DNA from: Beaufortia kweichowensis
Taxonomy: Eukaryota > Chordata > Actinopteri > Cypriniformes > Gastromyzontidae
NCBI GenBank assembly: GCA_019155185.1
Contig: CM032797.1
Coordinates: 12,882,881 to 12,946,880, forward strand
Reading direction: 5' to 3'
DNA: 64,000 nucleotides
In this document: one piece after another, positions 1-11,837 of the stretch
How the letters are laid out: each line of letters starts with the position of its first letter
How positions within the stretch are numbered: position 1 is the first letter of the stretch
Notes under the pieces: model-generated
What the model saw: the letters and a program-made list of their open reading frames with translations, nothing else
The model's database searches: none
Told to the model about the DNA's origin: nothing
Translations under genes and position numbers: made by a program

Positions 1-2326
1 AAATCTGAAAAGATGAACAAAAAGCAAGGTAAAGTTTGTCAGTATTTGTCAATATATTGATGGCATCCGAACAATAAAGTTTATCAAAAGTTTAAGGAGG
101 CGGATAGCCTTTAAGTTTTCTTCTCTGAGGGAAAAGGTTAGTTGTAGAAGCATCTAAGCATCTTTGAAATTAGTTTCAGGAACTAGACTGAATGGACTTT
201 ATTTACTGTGTATAACCTAATGTGTATTTTCTGCTTTTACTCTGAGCAAAAGGTATCTGTAGATTGCTGCAAATGCTATTAAATTTTGTTTTAAAACATT
301 GTCTGTCAATATATGGTGACCTAAAGAGCAGTGTATATCTGGCAGTAATTAACAATAATATACGTATTAATAATGCACAAATCCTCACTGCAGAATTTTA
401 CCCTTGAACCCTTTAGAATGCCTGTGACAGCCACATATGGCGGCGTGTCTCATGTACAGTATGTATCCATATGGTCACAAAAGCTGTGTGGTATAAGCTG
501 TGCAATCCCATTACATATGATTGAGTGGCTATATTGATCTACCATATTCCACGCAAGAAAGCAAATTATTACATATCTCTCTGTTTCAGAGATTTGCTGA
601 ATAATCAAATGATCAGTTCAAACTTCCAACTTAACCCTTTCATGCTTAGAGGTCACTACAGTGGATAGCTATTCAAAAAGCAATTTCTTGCGTATAACAC
701 ATAGGAAAAATCCTGACTAAGGATTTGATTAATGAGAGGGGTTCATTTGTACTTGTTACAACATCCTTTCTCAATATTTAATGCATAAATTGGGATTGTC
801 ATGGATAATATAAAACATGGGTCTAAAAATCATTACTAATATGGAAAAATGAACACAGATGTTAAAGTTGAATTAGTGTTTCGTGTAACCCATTATCAAA
901 TTATCAAACTGGAAAAATAAAAAAATGATTCAAATCAGTTTTACGAATAACCCTCTCCACTCGTCTCCTGTCCATACCTACACCATTGTATACCAGCTAA
1001 CATTACAGTGTCGGGCTGCTCTGAATGCCTAAACAAACAGCTTTAAAATAACATCATTGTGTAATGTTGCAAAGTAACATTATATTGTGTGTTTCTAGGT
1101 CTGAAAAGAATGAAAACTCTTGCTTTATAGTACTAGTAAACATTTTTTTAGCATTTCAGTTTCAGAACAAGAACACAAGTCAACTGTGGTTTTGAGGAGC
1201 TAGTCAAGGCGTCTGTAAGAGGATTCTGTTAGGAAATCTGACCTCCATGTGTTGTACCAGTGAGTGAATGAACATGTGCAGGATCTGTGGCTGTGAACAT
1301 GAACACCCTGTCATTTCAAGAATGGATGTTCCTTCTGATCAGAATGTGACATTTAGATACCATTAACACCGAGAGAATCTCGCCAGGGCACTAAAACCAC
1401 TCTTCTCTAACGCTCTCTCTCTCTTGTGTGTGTGTGGAGATCTCACTTGCCATCTGAAATCTTTACTTTGTACAAAACATGCCACATAAGATGAGAGGAA
1501 ACCATTTGAATGTGAGGACCAGGAGGCATAGGACCACAAACATGTTTGGAAACTCCTTAATGCCTTTTCAATACAGTGAGAGTGAGTGAACACATCTTTT
1601 TGGACTGACTGGCAGGAATGATTGCATGTGACAGGTTGTAAAAATGAAGGTTAAAGCTTTGAGGGTCAGTTTTATTGTAAATTTTTATACTGCCAGACAA
1701 ACTTCCTCAAGGTTGTGTTTTGATATTTAAGTATAAGTTTCTGTATGTATCCTGCTAAAACAGCTTTAATCATAAGCTAGTGTGGTAGTCTTAGATGGTT
1801 TCGGGGCTATTGTCAGCTATTTCAGTTGAGAGATCAGTTAAAGACATGTTTTTCTAGATCAGCTAAGGTTGTTCATCAAGCTCATCTTGAACTTATCTTA
1901 AGCTAAACATGTTTTGCTTATTGTTTTTTATGTTGTAGTGCCTATACATATACAATATGATCTAATAATAGCAAATGAGATGTACGGTACACTTAACAAA
2001 ATATTAAACACTAGTTACCTCACATACAATTTATGGGTTTTAGGGTTTAACTTTCTCTACATCTTGTACATTTAGAGATGCATGTCTTAAATTTGATGTG
2101 CGATGAGCCTAGAGCACTTTTAGTCAGTCACACCTGTGAACTTAGCTACTGTGAAAATGCCACCATTCATTACCCTCATGACTGAGATGAAAATGCCAAA
2201 CTGTCACTCTATATATTCTATATTTATACAGTAGACAAATGTAGAAAAAACAGCGTGAACAGTCACACGAATGACAGTATGATGGTATTTTACATATTTG
2301 CTCACACTTTCTCTTTCTGTTCTCAG
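1..2326 (+). other. rxrg upstream intron (no exon seen)
   Basis: This stretch precedes the first visible rxrg exon and should be intron, because that exon opens with an acceptor (tttctgttctcag) and two bases that finish a codon begun upstream. I found no coding exon on either strand. The short open frames lack splice context and recognisable protein sequence. The DNA is AT-rich and unique-looking, with no convincing full-length repeat. The start codon and N-terminal exon(s) of rxrg must lie left of the window. Confidence 0.7.
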
Positions 2327-5300
2327 GTTCGTCTTTGCAAGTAACTCACAGCCACCTGAGCTCTCCTCCATCCCATCCTCCTCTCAGCTCCATGGTGCAC
2401 CACCACCCTTCCATCATCAACGGTGTAGGATCACCCTACTCGGTCATTACCTCCTCATCGCTGGGCTCACCTGCAGCCTCCATGCCCACCACTTCTGGTA
2501 TGGGCTATGGAGGTCTCCACAGTCCACAGGTACTGTACACAGAATTCTCAACATTGAATTAACATTAAAACAATTATATTAGCTATCTGGGTCAGGTGTT
2601 GTGTCTGTGAGATGCTGTAACCAAGCATTGGTTGGGCAAGCCGAGTCCCAGCTTGTGGTACTTTCCCAATCCCATTCCCCTTCTCTTTCACGCTTTGCTT
2701 CCTTCCACTGTACTGTTCAAATAAAAGCAAAAAGCCCTAAAATAAATCTTCAAAAAACATTTACTGCAAGAAGCTTGAGTTACAAACTACCCACTGTACA
2801 AGAAAACCAGTATACACCCTTAAATACACTGTTAAAATGGGTCAGTTTCAGCTTAAATGATTGATATCAGTTGTGCAATGTCATGGAAGAGAAAGCTGGA
2901 CTTTCTTAAAGGGCCAGTGTACCCTAAAATTCCAAAAATGTAGTTCACTCTTAACATTCTGTCATCATTTACTCATCTTTACTACATGCTGTTTTTAAAT
3001 CTGCATGACTTTTTTTCACACACAAAAAACAACAGAAAAAGATGTTATGCAGCCTCAGTCACCATTTATTTTCATTGCATAAAAAAGATGCAGTGAATGG
3101 TGACTCAAGTTGTCAGGGTTTAAAACTACAAAAGTACAGAGTTCCATGTTTCGATAACTATCCATTTAACATTCATGGTTCTGGGGACACTGTATACACA
3201 ACAGCCAGTGAGGGAAATACAGAATGCTCTTTTAACGCATCTCTCCTTTCCTCTGCAGGGCCTCCCTTCAGCCTGGGGGAGAACAGCCCATTCAGTTTAG
3301 TCTAGCCTAAAAAGAGCTAATGTAGCGTGACGGACAGCCCTAGTATAACCTTGGCTCACATGGAGAGAGATATCATTGCGTTGATGCTGCGGTACAGTGG
3401 GCGCAATATGCCTCGCTTCTAGAAAACTGTGGAAACCTGCCATAAAATTGACATAAATAGCGTCATATGTGAAGGTCCTTCTTGAGAGGAGAAGCACTTC
3501 TATAAGAGAAACGATTGTTGTATGCGAGGGGCAAAAGCTTTTAATAATGTATGGACTATAGGTGGCAGATTAAAGGAAGTGAATGAGATGGTGACTAGAA
3601 ATGAATGGAGGTCTGGTGTGTATCACCCTTTCTGCCTCACTGCTCGAACATGCTTAACGTTTTAGTATAGCACTTTTACAAAATGTGCGTGTTTGTATGC
3701 ATGTGTGAGGTTAAAATGTGCCAAAATTGATTCTTCTTGGCCTTGAGTGGTTGGATGTGTTATGCTTGAAAGCCTAAAAGGCAAAATGTTTTACAGTATA
3801 TGAAAGCGTTATATTGTTTACTTCATAAAATTGTATGAAATATGCATGAAACTCAACTATCTCTGAGTTTCTGATTCCATGAAAAATGCAGATTGTGACA
3901 TTGTATGAAAGATAAATGTTTTCAGGTTTAGCTTGCAGAAAGCTTATTGAACTATTGAGGGTTTTTGTTGGTTTGTTTTCCTTTTCAATTATTTCTTTCT
4001 TTTTAGGCGTATCTTTCTCATTTTAAAATAATCATCTACTTGACCATGATGTTGTTTTATTCATAAAACTACCCACTTTAATTATAGCTACCTGCTGCCC
4101 TCTACTGGTCAAAGACAGTGTGCGCTTAAATCTTTATTGTAATTAAAAGTCAAGTAATTTCTGTCATTTTTGTAACAAAAATGCTTTTTTCCAAATTTTT
4201 CCTTTGTATGTACCCACTTTTTCTATCTGCATTCGAAGAGGTGATCTTAAAGTTAGTTGTTCAAACAAGCAGAGCAATATTTTCCTAACCCTACATTGCT
4301 ACAGTATTTAAAATCATCCACTTACACTGTTCCCTACACATTCATCTGGAACAGGATAAAGTATTCAGACACTTCCTCTGTAATGCTGTATATACAGACC
4401 AAAGTTTACATTCCATTGTTGCAATCTCTGCGACATAAACAGTTTACTGTTCACGTCTATTAAGGCTCAAAGCCAAAACTATTGAATGGAAGCCATACAC
4501 AAACATTCTCAAGTCATCATGTGACAGTAAGAGGAAGTGCTCAGGTAACAAATTCACTTGTTTCGGTGGCAGTAAACAACACACACACACACACCTCCTG
4601 TAACACTCTTAATCTCTCTTTCTTACAGATGAACTCTCTAAACAGTGTTAGCAGTTCAGAGGACATTAAACCTCCTCCCGGACTGGGGGGCATAAGCAGT
4701 TACTCATGCGGCAGCCCAGGGTCCCTTTCCAAACACATCTGTGCCATCTGTGGAGACCGTTCCTCAGGTAACTTCACCCACATACGTGCATGTTTCATCA
4801 TGCTCTCTGTATGAAAACGACAGTTTGCCTAAAAATGAGAATTCTGTCATCACTGACCCACATGTTATTCCAACCCTTATGGCTTTCTTTCTTCCATGAA
4901 ACACAAACAGTGATGTTATACCCAATGTTAGGAACAGACAACTTCAGTCACTATTCACTTTCAGTGTATGGGAGTCAACATTCATTTTTATTTTTTTGGA
5001 AGGAAGTCATATTGGTTTGGAAAAATGTGGACATATTTTTTCTTTTGGGGTACACTGTTCCTTCAAAATATAGCATAACCTATACATCTATAATCTTCTT
5101 CTGCCTATAGGGAAACATTATGGTGTTTACAGCTGTGAAGGCTGCAAAGGATTTTTCAAGAGAACGATCCGGAAAGACCTCACGTACACGTGTCGAGACA
5201 ATAAGGACTGTCAGATCGACAAGCGCCAGCGTAACCGCTGCCAGTATTGTCGCTATCAGAAATGTCTAGCCATGGGAATGAAAAGAGAAGGTCAGTACAC

Positions 5301-6868
5301 TTGAATTCATTTAGTATTGCATCTGTCCTGAATCCTAGACTTAAACATCAATGCTGGTTCTCATGCTTTTCATCGGAAAAATGTGTCTGGTGAAGCTGGT
5401 TGAATAAAACACCATCATTCATTTCATCAGGGTATTGAGACGTTTCTGACCACAGTGATGTTGTGTGTGTGTGTGCAGCGGTGCAGGAGGAGAGGCAGCG
5501 CGGTCGAGACAAGAGCGATAATGAGGTGGAGTCCAGCAGCAGCTTTAATGAAGAGATGCCGGTGGAGAAGATCCTGGACGCTGAGCTCGCTGTAGAACCC
5601 AAAACCGAAGCCTATCTGACTGAGTCCAGCACTGGCAACTCGGTGAGAAGATACATGAAGTCAACACAATCTCCCTCTGATGTTTTTTACAGTTTACAAT
5701 TTTCTACGTCTCAATGTGCTCTCTATGCAATCTCATAGCTGTCTTAAAAAACAGTCCAGAAATGTAATCATATATATATTTCTGTTTCTCAGACAAATGA
5801 CCCAGTGACCAATATCTGCCAGGCTGCAGACAAACAGCTCTTCACTCTTGTTGAATGGGCTAAGAGAATCCCACACTTCTCTGAACTACCTCTGGATGAT
5901 CAGGTTATCTTATTGCGAGCAGGTCAGTGGCCTTTTTTGCCCAAAAACACATTGAAATACACAGTATAAAACCTTTTCTCACTCTGTGTGCGTGTATTCA
6001 GGTTGGAACGAGCTGCTCATAGCTTCATTCTCACACCGATCTGTGACGGTTAAAGATGGAATCCTGTTAGCCACAGGCCTGCATGTTCATCGCAGCAGTG
6101 CTCACAGTGCAGGAGTGGGCTCCATATTTGACAGGTCAGATAAGATGGAAGGATATATATTTCATTTGCATGTATTATACAGTTTACTTGTCTTATGTCT
6201 GATTATTATTTACTGTTTGCAGGGTATTAACAGAGCTGGTGTCCAAGATGAAGGACATGCAGATGGACAAGACAGAGCTGGGCTGTCTCAGGGCTATAGT
6301 CCTCTTCAACCCAGGTAACAGCCTGTCCTGACTCCTTCACACATTCAGCTAAACAAGATTTTCTTAAATTACATTTCTAGACAAAAATATAATTGTGCCC
6401 AACATATTAATTACTTTTATCAGGAAACTAAATAACAAAAAAAGATTTGTATTGAAATGTCCACTTTGTAGATGCAAAAGGATTGTCAAACCCATCTGAG
6501 GTGGAGGGATTAAGGGAAAAGGTGTATGCTTCGCTGGAGGCCTACACCAAACACAAATACCCTGATCAGCCGGGCAGGTGCTTTCCTCACTTTGATATTT
6601 TATTTATATGAAAGCTCTTCTGTTCCTCTTTCATTTATGACAGACATATACTTGTTTATATATATATATATAGGTCACACAAAGTGATGAAAGAGTAAAA
6701 TTTTCTGTTTCCTTTTAAAGGTTTGCCAAGCTGCTCCTGCGTCTGCCCGCTCTGCGTTCAATAGGGTTGAAGTGCCTGGAGCACCTGTTCTTCTTCAAGC
6801 TCATTGGAGACACACCCATAGACACTTTTCTAATGGAGATGCTGGAAGCGCCGCATCAGATCACATGA
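2327..6868 (+). CDS. rxrg: Retinoid X receptor gamma (5' partial)
   Basis: Nuclear receptor that binds 9-cis-retinoic acid and heterodimerises with RAR, TR, VDR and PPAR on DNA. Nine exons are visible: 2327-2529, 4629-4767, 5111-5290, 5479-5642, 5793-5922, 6002-6134, 6223-6314, 6472-6577 and 6721-6868 (stop 6866-6868), giving 430 residues plus stop in one frame. The first two carry the A/B region rich in Ser, Pro and His. The DNA-binding domain starts at [18 protein letters not shown] in 4629-4767 and fills 5111-5290. It has the zinc-finger cysteines and the RXR P-box CEGCKG. The hinge follows, then the ligand-binding domain, ending in the AF-2 helix [16 protein letters not shown] identity is certain from the DBD and AF-2. 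Gamma is favoured by the A/B segment ([20 protein letters not shown]). The N-terminus is off the window. Teleosts have two copies and I cannot say which this is. Confidence 0.95.
2899..3035. repeat. MITE fragment in rxrg intron
   Basis: The segment reads like one half of the palindromic short element common in cypriniform genomes: a start resembling 'aaagggatagttcac', then 'ttctgtcatcatttactcat', then a block resembling 'catgactttcttt'. It is diverged and truncated. The same module recurs near 4830-5070, 19254-19410 and 37639-37834. Confidence 0.55.
4095..4108 (-). promoter_or_regulatory. CTCF-motif match in rxrg intron
   Basis: The minus strand reads CCAGTAGAGGGCAG, matching CCASYAGRKGGCRS at all positions. 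It lies between the two visible A/B-region exons. Occupancy cannot be judged from sequence. Confidence 0.5.
4820..5072. repeat. Palindromic MITE copy in rxrg DBD intron
   Basis: Fills most of the intron between the exons carrying the first and second halves of the DNA-binding domain. The left part contains 'attctgtcatcactgacccacatgttattccaaccc'-like sequence. The right part contains the reverse-complement counterpart 'gaaggaagtcatattggtttgg' and ends 'gtacactgttccttcaaaat', which pairs with the left end 'aacgacagtttgcctaaa'. It is an old fold-back element of the family also seen at 37639-37834. Confidence 0.55.
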
Positions 6869-7185
6869 CACAAGTCTTACTTCATGTAAATATTCCCCAG
6901 CGCACACTTACCCCGGTTTAACGAGAGAAAAAGTTCTTATTTTGTACCAAGCACAATGTGAAAAAACAACAAAGACTTGAGATTTGTATTGGTATTTTCA
7001 AGGAAAGAGACACTGCTAACGCTAAATGTAAGATTACTGTAAACTTTTATTTTGTACATAGATTTTACCCACTGTGATAGCGGCAGCAACTAAATGTAAA
7101 AATATTTAATTCCGAACAGAATTGTATAAACAGTCACCAGCAATGAGTTTTAGAATTCTGTGAAAATAAAAAAGTCATTTTAAAA
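6869..7185 (+). other. rxrg 3' UTR with poly(A) signal
   Basis: Sequence after the rxrg stop. An AATAAA at 7165-7170 is the first good poly(A) signal, about 300 bases past the stop, so the transcript probably ends near 7185. Longer alternative ends cannot be excluded. Confidence 0.6.
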
Positions 7186-9890
7186 ATGGCCAGTAAGTTA
7201 TTTTGACACTGTCAAACATACAAACTTTTTCAGGTTCAGTATGTTCAGATCTTGTTAATGTGGTCACAAGTGCAATTACGCAACAAACCACGCAGAAACA
7301 TTATAGTGATGGGAAATAGTGGCAGTGTGGGGTTTTGTGGTCTCATAAAAATAGATTTTGTCTTTTTCAAAATGCCACAGATATGGTGAAGAAATATGGT
7401 GAAATGTGGGACCGATTTTATCAGCAGGAACTGGGTGTTTTGTTAAAACAAAACGAAGAATGGATTGTTGCAAAATACAAGAACACTTCAAGAGAACCTA
7501 TTTCAGGCTAATAACTGTAGCTCATGAAAATGTTGTAGTGCTGTTCTCTGAGAAACAAACAACCGCATGATCTGTGGCAGGTCTGGGTCCTGTTTATAAA
7601 AACTAGACACTTGTTAAAGCTAAAGTCCCAAAACAATGATTCACTATAAAAAAACAAAGTAACTCAAAATATTCTAGTTTGCATCAAAATTTTTAAAGAG
7701 ATATTTGTAAATTTACAAAACTTTAATTAAGGCAACTGAAACATTTAGAAACAACAAATTACTAGTTGGAGAGGACTGAACATTTTTTACAGTGTTGTGA
7801 AAATCTCTGACACTGTTTGAAAACTGCAGGTCATAACCATCATCCGATACCTGCAAAAATCTACTTGAATGAATGTCAAAATTATTCCTGAACTATTCAT
7901 GAGTTCGCATTAACATGAAATCAGATATAAAACAAAGCATATTTGGCGTGCTGTCCGAGGGGAGGGACGGCTATATATGGAGACCTCTCTGCGCTGATTG
8001 GTTGGATTACATGACCATGCTCCTCCTGAACTTTGTTAAATAAACTGCATTTAAAATCAAAACTAAAGACTAATCCAATGCGTGACAGTCAGAAAGCTGT
8101 CAAAAAGTAACTATACCATATTAAATAAAGATAAAGTATTTATGCAATCATAATGTTCAAATTAATGTCCTCACATAATTCCTCGAAGAGGGGATGCTTT
8201 CAAAAATAATGTCATAATTCGATTTTATATACCAATTAACTATAATGAACTGAATCAACTCAATATTTAAGGTATTTAAAGCAGCTCTTGTCTATAGGTA
8301 CACTTTTTATTACTCATTTTATTAGCTTTGCAATTACTCACTTGTCTTTTGCACAGTACTGTATATACTTTTGCAAAACACTAAGTGAGACAATAGAAAG
8401 TATGTTATAAAATATGTTTCTTTAATTATTGAGAAAAAATTCATAGTAATCGTACAGTTTATCACTTCCTTCACAATCACAATCAACATACATTAGTGAA
8501 AATATCTTTCCCACTGCTTTATCTTGTGTAACTGAGTGTGAGGTGTAAATAGTTTTATTCAGGTCTGTCTGATGCATCTAAATCAATTTGTTTGTGACTC
8601 ACTGGTTGGGTAACTACTCTTTTTCATTAAATTAATAAGCACTTGTAAAGTGTCTGGACTAACAGGAAAGAAACAGCAATAATGATTTTTTCAGAAGACA
8701 TGAATGAAATGTGCTTCTTTCATCTGCCTCTGTTGTGTGTCTAGACTGATGGTATTTATATAGCTAGAAATATAATTTATGAGTTTATACATCATAGATG
8801 ATGACAGCTCAAATATCATTATTTTTGCCAACCTCTGGAATTACAGCATCAATTTGGCATCACTTTGTTTTTGCCATTAAATAAAAAGACTGACAAACCA
8901 TGTAACATTTATTTTTAAATGTTTATTTTTACAAAAAGGTTTTTGTTTCTCTAACTATCATGAACTGAGAATGACAACATTTATTGATCTTTCTAATGTT
9001 AGTTAATACAAATGCAGTTATTAGACAGAGTCATTATTTGTTCATGTTTTTGTATTGATGGTGAGAGATTTAGTTTTTTGTAAAAATGAATTAGTAAATG
9101 GGGATATTTAATTAACATTAACTAAAAATAATCAATACTGTAAAAATGTGGTGTTCATTATTAGTTCATGTTAACTAATGTACTGAACAAATAGAACCTT
9201 GTTGTAAAATTCTAACAATATTTGTACTTTTTTGCAATAATTTTGGTATTAGTGGGGATGCATGATAACACTTCTTTTTGCAAATGATAGCAATAACAAC
9301 CGACAAAACACTTGTTTACAAAAGTTGGACAAAAACTGTTTTGTGACATAGTAAAGTGAAAAATGTTTGCCCAAGTTGTAAATCTTTTCTCACCAAGTAA
9401 TAAACTAAAACTTGGTGGGAACATTATCCACATTTGAGGTTGTTCTCAGAATAATGAGATGTCTGAACAGAAAATCTATTGCCTTTGACTGTTTTGACAA
9501 ATGTGTTTCAATAGTGGGTGTCCCTGAGGCAATGTTTACTTCTCATGAAGTAAGTTAAGTGCATGTTTAAAGAGAGGATTGAAATAATCGCTGCAGTATG
9601 TTTAAAGGTGTGGTACACTGCTTCTGCATCTGAGAAAATACCTTTAAACAAAAACCACTGCCCACAAATAGGATGTTTTTCCTCTTGCGTTTGTTCATGG
9701 CACATGGTAATTTTATTGCGACAGAAAGAAAATATTACAACTGAGGGAAAAGCTGAAACATTTATTACAAAGAACAATATATTTTTAATGACTAGTCTTT
9801 TGGATTCAGATATTTCAGATTATATCAGATTACCTTTTTGTATCTGTATAGTGCAGGAAAATTGACATTGGTATGTAACTTGTACATGTA
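7186..9890. other. Intergenic spacer between rxrg and prg4 (left part)
   Basis: AT-rich, with no supportable exon on either strand. Short open frames here lack splice signals and protein-like composition. The only island of unusual composition is about 7945-8040, which looks like a small promoter and is reported as a finding. The rest shows simple A/T-rich runs and nothing else that I can name. Confidence 0.6.
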
Positions 9891-10721
9891 CAGTTGAGGA
9901 CAAAAATATTAGCCCCCCTGTTAAATATGAGCAAAGAAAGTTATAAAAATAAATCTGCATTGTTTCTGCTTTTCTGCTTTTTTTCTTTTGGTATTTAATA
10001 GAATCTGTGATGCCATGTATCTGAAATGAATGTGGCAAATTAGTATTGGAGATTTTTTGCATAAGAGCAGTGGATTTGTTTCAAACATCTTGTTGTGCTG
10101 GAGGTGCTCTTTTCCTTTGGCCACTCAAATCATTTGTCTTGCTCTGCATTAAGACGATATAGACACACATCCTCTTTCAGGTAGATCTGCAACATCCAGT
10201 TGGTTAAAACGTCTTAATTGTTAAACTGATGGTGCAAATGGGAATTTTTATTATTTTCATTATTTCCTTAAAGCCACTTTCTATTTTGTGTCGCTTAGCA
10301 ATCTTTTAATCTACATGAGAACTATATTATTTCATTTGTGATCCCCATTGTGTATACCCATTGTGATCATTGCTAAGGATACTTTGTTTTACTTAATATT
10401 TATTCTTTTGTGAAACAGAAAGTCATGTTTCTAGTTACCTTGGTGTGCTAAGAAAATGTAAATATCAACATAAATATACTTCAGAGAAATTTTTATATTT
10501 CAGAGAAGTATTTCTAGGGGTGCCAATAATTGTGTCCAACATGCATTTAAGAAAAACATTTTTTTCATGCTGTGATTTTCCTTACACTTTCAATTGTTTT
10601 GCTTTAACGAAACATATTTTTGTGATTTTTTGTTAATGCAAGATCAAAAGGAGAAACAATGCAGATTTATTTTTGTCTATGCTCATATTTAACAGGGGGC
10701 TAATAGTTTTGTCCTCAACTG
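9891..10721. mobile_element. Tc1/mariner-like MITE, 831 bp
   Basis: The element is bounded by terminal inverted repeats of about 40 bp. The left end runs cagttgaggacaaaaatatt, then agcccccctgttaaatatgagca; the right end is its reverse complement ending in gtcctcaactg. TA lies immediately outside both ends (9889-9890 and 10722-10723), matching the TA target duplication of the Tc1/mariner superfamily. No transposase frame survives; the longest interior frames are under 90 codons. It is therefore a non-autonomous or decayed copy. Confidence 0.85.
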
Positions 10722-10723
10722 TA

Positions 10724-11692
10724 CATACAATACTAATGTCCATATTAATCATGCAAACATTTATCAAACAATGTATTTGAAATAAATCTGTCTCAAGTTT
10801 AAGTAGGCCCGCAGAACTTTTGCCAATAGATGTCTTCTCTTATTATCTAATTACCAAATTGGATGAATAACCAATGAACTGTGAATAGCCTAGAAAAGAA
10901 AGATAGGAAATTATCTCTATAATATTTTTGGATTAAAATTTGATTAAATCATGATAATATGGAGATCTTTGGAGGTGGTCTTCCGTAAAGTCTTCTTTAG
11001 TGTATCAGTTTGATTGTGATCTGATTGTTTGAAGTTTGAGTCCAAAGCCAGAGATTTTACTATGAACTATACATTTTTTTCCATCAAATTAATCTCCTCT
11101 AGTGCTATGCTATTACACATAACATTTTGTAGCTATGTTCTCCTATTAAGAGTTATTAAATGACGCAAAACTGAGATCCATTAAGTCTCCTGAACTATGA
11201 CAAAGCAACCACTGAACAATAAAACTTTCTCCTGCACGGTAGACTTAGAAAGGTCAGATACCATCTGTGAGAACTAAAAGTCTGGGGAAGAAAGCAGATC
11301 CTTTGTTACACTATGGTTAAAAATATTTATTTTGGACGGTGAGCTGACCGCATACAACATGCACTGAAATCAGAACCATTGGACAACCAAACTTTAAAGA
11401 CCATTATTAAAAAACAAATTTTGAGATTTTTATTTCATTTCTGATACATGAGAAACATTGAGAAGATCCAAAGACATTTTAATTGTAGACAGAGGTCACT
11501 GACTCTGTCAGCAGGAAATCCTCTTCCAACACATTGTTGTGTGGGTGGGTGTGTAGGAGGTTTGATCCTCAGTCTTTACATCATCATGATTTAATTGGGC
11601 TGCAGTGGTTAATTAAACAAGTTTCAGTCCAACAGGAGAAATCCAGCTGCTGGATGATATAAAAGAAACAAAGTGCTCAAAGACAGAAGAAG
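10724..11692. other. Spacer and putative prg4 upstream region
   Basis: No coding sequence seen. A TATA-like TATAAAAG lies at 11658-11665. A good donor (gaagaag|gtgagt, intron from 11693) follows, which could close a short non-coding prg4 first exon spliced to an acceptor (tttgtaatag) just before the coding start. The TATA-to-donor distance is short, so which of these is real is unclear. Confidence 0.4.
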
Positions 11693-11837
11693 GTGAGTTC
11701 AGGAAGGCGCTTCAATTCGGTAAATCCTTCTCTTCATATGCAGAAATCTTTTCTACAGAAATAAGAACTGTTTTGTAATCAAGTCATGTCTTTCTTTGTA
11801 ATAGGTTTTATATCCATTGTGATTTTTGTGTATTACC

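Noticed and set aside
4482..4814. 110-codon open frame around an rxrg exon
   Set aside because: Only 4629-4767 is coding. The flanks are intron read-through past clear splice sites, one containing a CA repeat.
11658..11665. TATAAAAG as the prg4 TATA box
   Set aside because: The following donor at 11693 would leave an exon of only a few bases after a standard TATA-to-TSS distance, so I kept it as a possibility only.
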